Below are positions 43,949 to 52,270 of a stretch of 64,000 bases of DNA, in pieces. This DNA comes from an uncultured Sphaerochaeta sp. (lineage in GTDB: Bacteria; Spirochaetota; Spirochaetia; Sphaerochaetales; Sphaerochaetaceae). Made by a program: the position numbers and the translations under genes. Position 1 is the stretch's first letter. The number at the start of each line of letters is the position of its first letter. The notes under the pieces were generated by a model, which ran no database searches, was not told the origin of the DNA, and saw nothing but the letters and a program-made list of their open reading frames with translations. Location of the stretch: positions 2,728,001 through 2,792,000 of the forward strand of contig NZ_OY762555.1 of the NCBI RefSeq assembly GCF_963666015.1. The letters are read 5' to 3'.

Positions 43949-45784
43949 ATGGATTTCACTATTGATGTAGTTAATGGGAAAAGGCCTTTTAAAAATTTCT
44001 GGAATGGTTCTGGTTTTTCTCCTGGTTCTTTGCTCCTAAATGCAGACATGCAACAACAAATGGCCTATGCCGGATCAATCCCGTTTCATGGGATACGGTA
44101 TATAAGGATTCATTACTTGTTGGATCTTGTAAAAATAATGCATATTGATAGCGATAAGCCTCTATATCAGTGGGATGTATTAGATAAGTGTATTGACGTC
44201 CTTATTGAAAATAATCTCTTGCCTTTCTTTGAGTTGATGGGGAATCCAGAGGGATATTTTACTGATTTTACTGATAATGTGCAGGTAATGAAGTGGAGAG
44301 ATTTTATCTTTCATTTAGTTCAGCATTTTATTGATAGGTATGGTATATCTTGTGTTTTGCAATGGTATTTTGAGACATGGAATGAACCAGATGGATCATG
44401 GTGGAAGCAGAGCGAAGAAGCTTTTTGCAACTATTATGATGCTTGCTCCGAAGGTTTGTCCATGGTACATACAGATTTGAAGTTCGGTGGTCCAGGAACT
44501 TGTATGGGCTTGTCCTCTATATTCAAATCGATTTTAGCTCATTGTGATACTGGCGTAAATTATTTTACAAAAATGCAAGGCACCCGATTGGATTTTATTT
44601 CAATTCACGAAAAGGGCATTCAGGCGTGTGTTGAAGACATTAATCCGAATAGCTTGAAAATCGTAGAAAAAGAACAGTTGCTTTATAATTATGTTGTTGC
44701 TAACCACCCTAGATTCAAAAGAATCCCTTTTATCAATAACGAGTGTGATCCTCAGGTTGGATGGTGGGATACGCATACCTGGAGAGCAAAATCATATCAT
44801 GCTGCGATAGCCGTAAAAATTATACATCAGCATATAGAAGCTTTTCATGATAGGGGAGTGAGTTACCCTTTGCTCAGTAATGATAATGGGTTTGTTGGAG
44901 GGTGGGGCCGTAGAACGATGATGGCTCGCTTTGGTCTTGAAGAGGACCAAAAGGCACAAAATGAGTATAAGATTAGCGCTGATGAGTTTGAAGAAGATAA
45001 AAAACGAAGAACATTTGCCATGATAAAGAAGCCTATCTTAAGTGTTATGACTATGCTCTCTCTGTTGGGTAATGAGCGTTGTAGTATTGAATCTTCATCT
45101 AGTTTTTCTCAACCTAATATTGGGGTCATTGCAACTATGAAGCATGATCAACAGTTAGCTGTTTTGGTATACCATTCAAATGATGAAATTATGTCATCTG
45201 GCAATGAACCTGTGAACATCAAGATACTGGGAATACCTTTTTCTGAAGGGATACTTACTGAATATAGAGTTGAACAGGGATTTACAGATCCATTTTCACT
45301 TTGGGAGGCAGAAGGATTCCCTCAAGTTCCTGATGTCTCATTGCTTGAAAGAATGCGTGATGAAGCAGAATTGCAAGCGATTGGTAAGGGGCAACAACTT
45401 TCGATTTCTCATGGGGAATTAACAATTGAAACTATAATTCCAATACCATCAGTCAGGCTTTTCCTTTTCACTAAACAAAATAAGGAAAAGCCTCCAATGG
45501 TTGAACAACCTATTACAAAGATTTTTTCTGGTCTTGATCTGGAATATGAAGATGTGCTAATTAAATGGCCTAGTATTGATTTGCATAGTTTACAAACTTA
45601 CGAAGTGCTTTATCGTAAAGAATCGAGTAGTGACTTTGAGCGAATCAATAAGGTTGATACCCAGTGTGCTCTGTGGCTTCACACTCGAAAGAAGGGAGAA
45701 GTAGGTGAGTACCGAGTAAGGGCAGTTGATTTCTGGGGGAATTGTGGAGATACCTCTATTTCTGCTCGAGGATTCAATGGATAG
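43949..45784 (+). CDS. GH39-like glycoside hydrolase
   Basis: The 611-aa protein is a divergent paralogue of the 38760 enzyme. The acid/base is in YFETWNEPDGSWW (Glu146) and the nucleophile in FINNECDPQVGWW (Glu265), with a C-terminal beta domain of FN3-like character (YEVLYRKESSSDFERIN). AAAGGA precedes the ATG. No signal peptide is seen. It closes the operon, just before a clear terminator. Two distinct GH39 enzymes with one importer suggest stepwise trimming of a branched or mixed substrate. Confidence 0.82.
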   Translation: MDFTIDVVNGKRPFKNFWNGSGFSPGSLLLNADMQQQMAYAGSIPFHGIRYIRIHYLLDLVKIMHIDSDKPLYQWDVLDKCIDVLIENNLLPFFELMGNPEGYFTDFTDNVQVMKWRDFIFHLVQHFIDRYGISCVLQWYFETWNEPDGSWWKQSEEAFCNYYDACSEGLSMVHTDLKFGGPGTCMGLSSIFKSILAHCDTGVNYFTKMQGTRLDFISIHEKGIQACVEDINPNSLKIVEKEQLLYNYVVANHPRFKRIPFINNECDPQVGWWDTHTWRAKSYHAAIAVKIIHQHIEAFHDRGVSYPLLSNDNGFVGGWGRRTMMARFGLEEDQKAQNEYKISADEFEEDKKRRTFAMIKKPILSVMTMLSLLGNERCSIESSSSFSQPNIGVIATMKHDQQLAVLVYHSNDEIMSSGNEPVNIKILGIPFSEGILTEYRVEQGFTDPFSLWEAEGFPQVPDVSLLERMRDEAELQAIGKGQQLSISHGELTIETIIPIPSVRLFLFTKQNKEKPPMVEQPITKIFSGLDLEYEDVLIKWPSIDLHSLQTYEVLYRKESSSDFERINKVDTQCALWLHTRKKGEVGEYRVRAVDFWGNCGDTSISARGFNG

Positions 45785-45841
45785 TCATATGTAAGTAGGA
45801 TTTTGTTTTTAACGGAGTAGTTAACCAAAGACAAAGAAGGC

Positions 45842-45881
45842 CCAACACCTTATCCAGAAAAAGAAAGGGTGTTGGTTTTTT
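45842..45881 (+). terminator. Rho-independent terminator of the GH39 operon
   Basis: CCAACACC (42-49) pairs with GGTGTTGG (45868-45875), extended by a G-U and a T-A pair, and is followed by TTTTTT. It is the clearest factor-independent terminator in the window and lies 58 nt after the stop codon. Confidence 0.85.
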
Positions 45882-46075
45882 CTTTATTAACCACGAAGCC
45901 AAGAAAGAATAAAGGTTCAACTGAATACACATTATTGAAATGACGGTTTTCAATTCGCCCTGGTAATGGTTCTGTCGGAAATATTACTGAACAAGAACAC
46001 GCGTACATAAGAGGTACCACAGACTCCCAGTTCAAGTCCGGGGTGGGATTCTTTTCATTATATGATTGAAATCAT

Positions 46076-46099
46076 CCTCAGGAATCTTTATTCCTGAGG
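46076..46099 (-). terminator. Hairpin downstream of the phosphoesterase gene
   Basis: CCTCAGGAAT (46076-46085) and ATTCCTGAGG (46090-46099) form a perfect 10-bp stem with a CTTT loop. It overlaps the end of the small ORF at 46088 and probably terminates the minus-strand phosphoesterase transcript, although the U-run is poor. Confidence 0.5.
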
Positions 46100-46222
46100 C
46101 ATGTGCCATTGCTCGGCATCCTTAATGGAAGGAGGGAGCACAATTACCGAGGTCCTTCCAGACAGGATGGCATCTACATGCTTCTCGCTACAGACATCCT
46201 GCATTGCATATCCCTGACCCAT
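46088..46222 (-). CDS. Possible 44-aa ORF in frame behind the phosphoesterase
   Basis: Past the phosphoesterase TAG (46262-46264) the same frame stays open for 57 codons and then ends in TAA. An ATG at 46222 would give a 44-aa peptide (MGQGYAMQDVCSEKHVDAIL at the start). Residue composition looks protein-like, but the ribosome site is weak and I recognise no family. It may be a gene remnant, a small gene or the tail of a once longer protein. Confidence 0.25.
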   Translation of the reverse strand: MGQGYAMQDVCSEKHVDAILSGRTSVIVLPPSIKDAEQWHMPQE

Positions 46223-46261
46223 GACCTGCCGATGAAGGTAGTAGTTCGATTTGAATATCGG

Positions 46262-47596
46262 CTATTTCTCATGGTCGGCGAGCAATTGGCTCTTGAGATC
46301 ACGCAACTTGCCATCCTCCTGGTATTGATAGACATCAACTGCAGTGGAAGAAGGCCCTGTGGTCACCACCGCGAACGTCCTGCTGAGGAGGCTGCCATCC
46401 TTCTCCTTGTAATTGATGTTGTGGTCAATCCAAGTACCGGTATTCACATAGTAGTGGTCATTGCCATAGTCGTAGAACAATGGGACGTGGGTGTGTCCGA
46501 AGAGCACTACGCTGGTATCGCTTTCGGCCTTGTCGACTTCAAACTGCGCTCGTGCCTGACTTTCGAAATACTTGCTGTCGAGAGCACCCAAGGATGCAAC
46601 CGCGAAGCTGGAATGCACTTTCACCCCATTAGCCTTCTGACGTGCTTCCCAAGTCCGTTGATAGTTCGGAAAGAGCACAGGAGCAGAAATTTCTCCCTGT
46701 TCGTTGCGTACCGGATACAAATCCTGGATCGAATAGGTATCGTTGTATCCATCAATGCGCATATCTAAAAGCTTGTCCGTGAATCCATCGGTTGGGGTGA
46801 TGTTTTTGAATACTTTCTCCATGGTCCGATAGTAAGCATAGGCTCCGAATTGGTCAGGGTCGTTCACAGGGTCTGGAACAGTCTCGATCACCGGCATGTC
46901 GGCCTTGTATGTTGGTTTCCCCTTAAGTACATAGTCTGCTGCGAATCGAGCGTAGAAGTATCCCGGAGGAAACATGGTAGGGCCGTTGGTGAGATGAGCA
47001 TTGGTTATGGTGTCTGGTGCTGAGAACACATCATACCGATGGCCATGCTCAATAACGATCTCGCCACGATCCCCGGTTCGGTACAATCCGACTCCGAGGT
47101 GTTGCGAACAGACTTTCATGCCTGGGATCGCCTCCTCGATGTATTGTATATTGACTGACATGTCATGGTTTCCGACGACATATACCAGATTGATGCCTGC
47201 ATCCATGACTTCATTGAATGCGTCGACCAAATCCTTATTGTTTTCGATGTTTTTTCGGTAGAAATCGCCTCTGTCGGTTTCGACAAAGGAGAGCGGCAGG
47301 AACCATTCATCAAGGATGTCACCGTTGAGTACGACTTCCCGGACATCCGAAGTCACGGCGATGCGTTGTATGAATTCGATGAGATACGTCCGATTCTCCT
47401 GAATCTCCGCATAGGTATCTTCAAAGCCTGTGTGAAGGTCGCTGAGCACGATGATTTTGTCTCGAGTGTCTCCTGCAACCCAGAGCGGTTGTACCCCATC
47501 CGATGCTACTGTGTCCTGTTTTGACAAGGACGTGCATCCAACGAAGGTCATGACCAATAAAGCTACTGCAAGGTAAGAAAGTATACGTTTTACCAT
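46262..47596 (-). CDS. Calcineurin-like metallophosphoesterase lipoprotein
   Basis: The 444-aa protein has a lipoprotein signal (VALLVMTFVGC, Cys21) and the full metallophosphoesterase metal set: IIVLSDLHTGF, VVLNGDILDEW, YVVGNHDMS, IEHGHRYD and LFGHTHVP. It is expected on the outer face of a membrane, hydrolysing phosphoesters such as nucleotides or phospholipid headgroups. ATG 47596 is chosen because AGGAGAA precedes it; the longer frame adds a non-signal leader. It appears monocistronic. Confidence 0.9.
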   Translation of the reverse strand: MVKRILSYLAVALLVMTFVGCTSLSKQDTVASDGVQPLWVAGDTRDKIIVLSDLHTGFEDTYAEIQENRTYLIEFIQRIAVTSDVREVVLNGDILDEWFLPLSFVETDRGDFYRKNIENNKDLVDAFNEVMDAGINLVYVVGNHDMSVNIQYIEEAIPGMKVCSQHLGVGLYRTGDRGEIVIEHGHRYDVFSAPDTITNAHLTNGPTMFPPGYFYARFAADYVLKGKPTYKADMPVIETVPDPVNDPDQFGAYAYYRTMEKVFKNITPTDGFTDKLLDMRIDGYNDTYSIQDLYPVRNEQGEISAPVLFPNYQRTWEARQKANGVKVHSSFAVASLGALDSKYFESQARAQFEVDKAESDTSVVLFGHTHVPLFYDYGNDHYYVNTGTWIDHNINYKEKDGSLLSRTFAVVTTGPSSTAVDVYQYQEDGKLRDLKSQLLADHEK

Positions 47597-47798
47597 GGAT
47601 TTTCTCCTACAAACTGATGCTGTAGTACACATCAATCTTTTAAGCGACTCAGCCTCAGTGAGAAGTCTCATGGGTGAACCTGTACTCCTCTGTGAATCTC
47701 AATAATTAGAATTTTCAGTATATCCGATATTTCCCTGAAAATTAATTTTTATACTTATTAGTGTCGTTATTCTACTTTCTTGCATGTGAAGTCTCTGT

Positions 47799-47890
47799 TC
47801 AAGGCCAGCTGAACATCCTGTGGTAAATGTGATGATTGTACCAATAGATGCAATCATCCAGCTCTGTACAGAAAACTGCAAAACGATGTT
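47799..47890 (-). pseudogene. IS3-family transposase C-terminal fragment
   Basis: One minus-strand frame reads FCTELDDCIYWYNHHIYHRM then a stop, closely matching the C-terminal ELxxYIxWYNxxRI pattern of IS3/IS150-group OrfB transposases. Flanking frames are broken and the rest of the element is absent. The annotation rests on this short motif only. Confidence 0.45.
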
Positions 47891-47908
47891 GAGATAGATG
47901 ATTGTTAC

Positions 47909-47987
47909 CAAAACGGTGGCAGTTGAGGAGAAAGAGTCTTCAAAGCGCGCGCTGTCACATACAGAAGTGTAAACTATAGCGTAACCA
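47909..47987. repeat. Dispersed repeat, copy 1
   Basis: This segment closely matches 55158-55236. The last 22 bases (47966-47987) are identical to 55215-55236, and the remainder shares GAGGAGAAAG and GCGCTGTCA blocks with scattered mismatches. It also carries a GAAAGAGTCTTC relative of the GAAAGTGTCTCC motif found near 55.2 and 55.9 kb. It is likely the scar or end of an insertion element. Confidence 0.6.
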
Positions 47988-48044
47988 GAGCAGAGTATTT
48001 AGGAGAGCTGCAATATAAACCAAAGAAAACCGCTTTGTAATCAT
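47955..48044 (-). pseudogene. Truncated 5' end of a paralogue of the 918-aa lipoprotein
   Basis: ATG 48044 opens MITKRFSLVYIAALLN, matching the MDNKRFSLVRIAWFML start of the lipoprotein at 12003-14759. The frame ends after 29 codons where it runs into the dispersed repeat. DNA upstream (48045-48135) also matches 14760-14870, including GAACTGAAAATGCT against GAATTGAGAATGCT, so promoter and leader were copied too. Confidence 0.65.
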
Positions 48045-48212
48045 ATGGCTATCTCTGTAAAAGAACGCTGGGTAACACTTTGTATCCATAAAGAATATAG
48101 CAGAAGAACTGAAAATGCTTAGCCGAAATTACCTGTAACAACTCAGTAAGTCTGGTACTTGAGGCGTTTCCATGTAATATTCTTGGTAAGCATTACTACA
48201 ACGGAAGGTGTT

Positions 48213-49022
48213 ATGAAGAAGTGTAAAGCGATACTGAAAGACAATGAGGTAGTGGCGTTCTTATTAGGTACCTACGTGATTTCTTGGTTGATCTGGATGC
48301 CTTTTGTGATCTTTTCTCAGGGATGGATGAAAGGCCTTGGAAGTTTCGGCCCAACTATCTCTGCTCTCCTGATCACAGGGATAACCAAAGGAAGCAGTGG
48401 CCTAAAAGAACTATTTGCCAAGGTTCTTATCTGGAAGGTGCACATTTTCTGGTATGTGTTCAGTCTTTTCAGTACGTTGGGTGCTATTGTACTATCGTTG
48501 GGTATGTACCGATTGATGGGGGGAGAAGTGGTGAATACCAACGACCCTGGACAATGGTACCTTATTCCCGTGATATTCCTGTATGTCCTGTTCTTCAGTG
48601 TGGCTGGAGAAGAATTTGGGTGGAGGGGATTCCTCCTTCCCCGGTTGCAGAAACAGTATAGTGCACTCTCTGCCAGTCTGATCATCGGATTGTTCTGGGG
48701 ATTTTGGCATCTGCCTCTTTTTCTCATACCAGGCGACTTCCACGAACAGATTCCCTTCTTGCTATTCATCCTTCAGGATGTGGCACTCGCGGTCATTCTG
48801 ACTTGGATCTATAACAATACCCGCGGCAGTCTGTTGTTGGTACACCTATTCCATGCTGCGAGTAATGCCACGGTAGGTCTTTTACCCATACTTCCCATGA
48901 AGCCTGGCGACAGCCTCATGCCGCTGTATATCACTGTTGCGGTCCTGGTATTGGTAGCCATATCTATAGTTGTCATATACGGGCCTAGAACCCTCTCAAG
49001 GGCAAGACCTGAAAACATTTAA
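48213..49022 (+). CDS. CPBP-family intramembrane metalloprotease
   Basis: The 269-aa membrane protein has the CPBP/CAAX-like catalytic motifs GEEFGWRGFLLPRL, FWHLPLFLIPG and HLFHAASN in successive hydrophobic segments. Members act as intramembrane proteases in bacteriocin immunity or maturation. ATG 48213 follows GGAAGG; the earlier frame start lacks support. It is 184 nt upstream of a 50-aa ORF and a LuxR-type two-component pair in the same direction, so regulation by that pair is plausible. Confidence 0.88.
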   Translation: MKKCKAILKDNEVVAFLLGTYVISWLIWMPFVIFSQGWMKGLGSFGPTISALLITGITKGSSGLKELFAKVLIWKVHIFWYVFSLFSTLGAIVLSLGMYRLMGGEVVNTNDPGQWYLIPVIFLYVLFFSVAGEEFGWRGFLLPRLQKQYSALSASLIIGLFWGFWHLPLFLIPGDFHEQIPFLLFILQDVALAVILTWIYNNTRGSLLLVHLFHAASNATVGLLPILPMKPGDSLMPLYITVAVLVLVAISIVVIYGPRTLSRARPENI

Positions 49023-49205
49023 GAGTCACAGCAACATGACTTTTTCATGACCAAGACATGACTTTATCCACTTATACCATGCTAGAGGTGCGGGATATCC
49101 TGTACCTGCCCGGGAAAACTTGGTGAAGGCTGACTTTATATTAAGTCGCTTACAGAAAATTACTGAGATAACGGGTCATCTAGATGCGGTGTCGAGGAGG
49201 ATACT

Positions 49206-49358
49206 ATGATAGGATATGAAACAGCGGAGTACCATACAATCCACAGTGTTTGTAGTAAAGAAGGGCTCGATACAGAATATGTTCTGTATAAGGTCAATGC
49301 TGAGGGAAAGAAAACACGTTGGAGACTGGTCCAGGCAATTTTGGCTGTGCTGCGTTGA
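49206..49358 (+). CDS. 50-aa ORF with strong ribosome site, unknown function
   Basis: GAGGAGG stands 6 nt before ATG 49206, the best ribosome site in this region. The peptide begins MIGYETAEYHTIHSVCSKEG and ends in a basic then hydrophobic tail (KKTRWRLVQAILAVLR). It stops 43 nt before the response regulator. No signal peptide or double-glycine leader is seen. I recognise no family. It could be a small regulator or a peptide linked to the two-component system, or a leader ORF. Confidence 0.5.
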   Translation: MIGYETAEYHTIHSVCSKEGLDTEYVLYKVNAEGKKTRWRLVQAILAVLR

Positions 49359-49401
49359 AACAGTAGGATGGTGTGGTGGTTCTCGTCAGTATGGAGAAGA
49401 C

Positions 49402-50076
49402 ATGAACAAGATTCGGGTGATGATCGCAGATGACCAGGCAATAGTGGCACAAGGATTGGGTGCTTTGTTGTCGGTGGAAGACGATATGGAAGTGGTGAAG
49501 ATTGTCGATAATGGGCAGAAAGTTCTGGAAGAACTGGAAAAGCAGCCTGTCGATGTGATTCTCATGGATATCAGGATGCCTGTCATGAACGGAGTGGAAT
49601 GCACAGGGCACGTATGCGAAAAATATCCCGATACCAAGGTGTTGATACTCACGACCTTTGATGATGACGATTATATCAGCAAGGCCATTGGCAATGGGGC
49701 CTCCGGCTATATGCTGAAAGACCTTACGGCAGAAAAACTCACGGCTGCAGTACGGAACGTGCACATCGGTAATTCTGTGCTGGACCAGCTTATTACCAAG
49801 AAGATTGTAGGATATACAGGTGCAATAAGGGAAAAACGTATATGTATTAAGACTGAAAACGGTGAAGTGCTTACCACAAGGGAGATGGATATTCTAAAGC
49901 TTGTTGCACGTGGTTTGAACAATACGGAGATAGCAGATGCACTGTGTTTATCCTTGGGAACGGTCAAGAACTACATAACTTCTCTCTATGACAAGCTTGG
50001 AATAAAGGGCCGGCCCAAACTGATGTCGTTTGCACTAGAGAAAGGGCTTATGGGGGACGGGGGAAGTACCGGATGA
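49402..50076 (+). CDS. LuxR/NarL-type response regulator
   Basis: The 224-aa protein has a receiver domain with acidic pocket IADDQ and phosphoacceptor Asp56 (VILMDIRMPVMNG), then a LuxR-type HTH (LTTREMDILKLVARGLNNTE, LGTVKNYITSLYDKL). ATG 49402 is chosen for GGAGAAG; the long upstream frame overlaps the 50-aa ORF. It overlaps the kinase start by 4 nt. It should activate or repress a target, perhaps the CPBP protease gene upstream. Confidence 0.93.
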   Translation: MNKIRVMIADDQAIVAQGLGALLSVEDDMEVVKIVDNGQKVLEELEKQPVDVILMDIRMPVMNGVECTGHVCEKYPDTKVLILTTFDDDDYISKAIGNGASGYMLKDLTAEKLTAAVRNVHIGNSVLDQLITKKIVGYTGAIREKRICIKTENGEVLTTREMDILKLVARGLNNTEIADALCLSLGTVKNYITSLYDKLGIKGRPKLMSFALEKGLMGDGGSTG

Positions 50077-51443
50077 TTTTTTGGCATATCCTTCCCGCAT
50101 TACTGCTTATCCTCACGCTTCAAGTCATACTCCAATACAGGTTGATACCTGAATGTCTTGGAAATAGTGAGCTTTCAAAAAATGTCAAGATTTTCTGGGT
50201 TGTTATTTTGCTCCTCAGTCTCCCTGGGATAATTGCCTACCTTCTTGCATTCCAGAAGGAAGTGAGAGCCGAAAGAGCTCATGGTTTGAGGCCACAATTA
50301 AATCGGAATATTGAAGAGAGTATATTCCTGGGTCTTCTGATGGCTTTTTTGTTGTATGTTATTGCAATCGTACGGGTAAACCCTGGGAACCTAACGATAG
50401 CGAGCATCCTGACGGCATGTCTTGTCATAATGATAGGTATACATTATTTACCTCATGAGAGGTTCCAAGTGCTGCGAGGCGTTCTGCCTTATATTCTTGC
50501 CATTCTCATCATAGGACAAGACTATTTCTCTGTTTCTGAGGAGTACGGATTCGTCGTACTTCTCACGGTAGCATTGGTGATCATTGAATACAGTCTTAGG
50601 TATAATTGCATCTATTTCTGGGTGCCTCTTATCCTGTATCAGGCGGTGGCTCTTTTTAAGATAAAGGTAAGCCAAGGGTACTTGGATGGAGATTTTATTG
50701 CCGGATATATCTTAAGCAATACCGTGACGTACTGTTTTGTCGCAGCTACGTTCTATTTTGCGAAGAGACAGCTCATTCAGAATAATCAACTTCATTATCT
50801 TATGAGAGAACTCAAAGGCAAGACAATGCAACTTGAGGAAGCTGGTATTTTGAAGGAACGTAGCCGCATCGCCCGGGAAATCCATGACACACTTGGGCAC
50901 TCACTGACCGGTGCAATAATACAGCTTGAGGTTGCCAGAAAACTCATCGATAAGAATTCAGATAAAGCCCTGGAAGCGATTATTCGGAGTCAAGAGATTA
51001 CAAGATCTGGGTTCAATGATGTGAAAAGGGCTATAAAAGCACTAAACCCATTGGGCATTGAAGAGCTGTCGCTCTCAGAATGTGTACACCAATTGATACA
51101 AGAAGCCCGAGACAGCTACAATTTCCATATTGAACATGATATCGATCTTCTTGATAACCTCCCAGATACTCTAAAAATACCTATCTATAGAATAGTCCAA
51201 GAGCTTATTACCAACAGCATACGGCATGGAGAGGCTAGCAGTATGGAACTCACCATGGAATGCCATGATAATACCCTGAGGATACAGAGCCATGACAACG
51301 GTAAAGGATGTGCCAAGCTACAGGAAGGCAATGGGCTGAGAGGTATTAGAGCGAGAATCGACCAACTCGACGGACAGGTATATTTCTCATCACAAGAAGG
51401 CAAGGGCTTTACTGTTCTTATCTACATCCCTTTGAAAGGGTGA
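50073..51443 (+). CDS. NarL-family sensor histidine kinase
   Basis: The 456-aa membrane kinase has about seven to eight N-terminal spans (residues 1-230), a HisKA_3 dimerisation domain with RSRIAREIHDTLGHSL (His271) and a HATPase domain (QELITNSIRHGEAS, NGKGC, GLRGIRARI). It phosphorylates the adjacent LuxR-type regulator. The multi-span sensor without a large periplasmic loop suggests sensing of a membrane or lipophilic cue, as in antibiotic or envelope stress systems. Confidence 0.92.
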   Translation: MIFWHILPALLLILTLQVILQYRLIPECLGNSELSKNVKIFWVVILLLSLPGIIAYLLAFQKEVRAERAHGLRPQLNRNIEESIFLGLLMAFLLYVIAIVRVNPGNLTIASILTACLVIMIGIHYLPHERFQVLRGVLPYILAILIIGQDYFSVSEEYGFVVLLTVALVIIEYSLRYNCIYFWVPLILYQAVALFKIKVSQGYLDGDFIAGYILSNTVTYCFVAATFYFAKRQLIQNNQLHYLMRELKGKTMQLEEAGILKERSRIAREIHDTLGHSLTGAIIQLEVARKLIDKNSDKALEAIIRSQEITRSGFNDVKRAIKALNPLGIEELSLSECVHQLIQEARDSYNFHIEHDIDLLDNLPDTLKIPIYRIVQELITNSIRHGEASSMELTMECHDNTLRIQSHDNGKGCAKLQEGNGLRGIRARIDQLDGQVYFSSQEGKGFTVLIYIPLKG

Positions 51444-51498
51444 ATAGTATGTGGGATTGGATAGGAATATACAGGGATCTATGTAGCTGAGTTCAACG

Positions 51499-51660
51499 AT
51501 GCATCCCTGCCACTTGACCTACGATAAGCCTACAGCTGACCTATGCAGCCCCTGCCAACAAGAGCTGCTGACAAGGGAAATTGAAAACTATCAGGGTTTG
51601 CTGGATGTATGGGAAGTTAGTCTTGTCCTTCAATCCCCATCATATATGAAGATGCAGTAA
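51499..51660 (+). CDS. Possible 53-aa zinc-ribbon-like ORF
   Basis: The ORF begins MHPCHLTYDKPTADLCSPCQ, giving a CxxxH..CxxC pattern that could bind zinc, followed by a helical-looking tail. No strong ribosome site is present and an in-frame TAG lies just upstream. It may be a small protein or a gene fragment. It lies between the kinase gene and an IS21 fossil. Confidence 0.25.
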   Translation: MHPCHLTYDKPTADLCSPCQQELLTREIENYQGLLDVWEVSLVLQSPSYMKMQ

Positions 51661-51669
51661 CCCTTTACG

Positions 51670-51986
51670 GAATTGCTTGACCCAAGGCAACATTACCTAT
51701 TACCTTCGACCAGTTCTCATTCGCTCGAGGTTTCTCAAATTCCTTCACAGCATGAAAAATCAGGGAACAAATAGATTGGGTCATGAACACCTTCCTGACG
51801 ACATTGAAGGAGTTTCCCCAGATCCTTGTTGGTGATATCTTCTTAAACTGGGAGTTGCAATCCCTGCTCTTTCGCTCGTTTGATGCAGAGTGCAACGGCA
51901 TCCCTGGATCAGGATAGGATGGTTGCAATCGATCGCTGAATAAATCCTCAGCAATATAAACGCAGGATTTCCTTGAAATTGGTCAT
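51670..51986 (-). pseudogene. IS21-family transposase (istA) N-terminal pseudogene
   Basis: AGGAGG precedes ATG 51986, which opens MTNFKEILRLYC, then a stop, then QRSIATIL, another stop, SRDAVALCIKRAKEQGLQLP, a stop, EDITNKDLGKLL and later IYLFPDF and KEFEKPRA in a shifted frame. This follows the IstA start pattern (helix-turn-helix, then linker). Several in-frame stops and at least one frameshift show it is dead. No istB was found. Confidence 0.65.
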
Positions 51987-52270
51987 AATCGACCTCCTTG
52001 GATTGATATCTACATGCTATACATTCATATATAAGGTTTATCATCGCTTGGTTCCTACTGGTAGGATTTTCTCCGTTGGGTGGCTGGGTTTTTACAGGTC
52101 AACTGGCTGGGAATTGTCAGCGAACTCATGTAGCAACTAATATTCGTTTATCTTAAAACATGTTTTCATTGAAAGTGGGAAATCCTTGCTGATAGTGATG
52201 ACCTTCACAGTTGACAGGTGATACAAGCAGGGCTACTGTTTTTTCAGGTGCAAAGCACAAGGAGGAGCAG

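Noticed and set aside
45850..46035. 61-codon minus-strand frame overlapping the GH39 operon terminator
   Set aside because: It ends inside the terminator stem, has no ribosome site and no recognisable motif.
46019..46040. tRNA T-arm-like sequence (CAGTTCAAGTCC followed by GGGG)
   Set aside because: No matching anticodon arm, D-arm or acceptor stem could be drawn around it, and the T stem itself has a mismatch.
46103..46768. 221-codon plus-strand frame opposite the phosphoesterase
   Set aside because: The phosphoesterase has all catalytic motifs on the minus strand; this frame is its antisense shadow with an arbitrary start.
47699..47911. 70-codon minus-strand frame with a GCSAG lipobox-like segment
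   Set aside because: Another frame over the same bases matches an IS3 transposase C-terminus, so this is more likely an overlapping chance frame in an IS scar.
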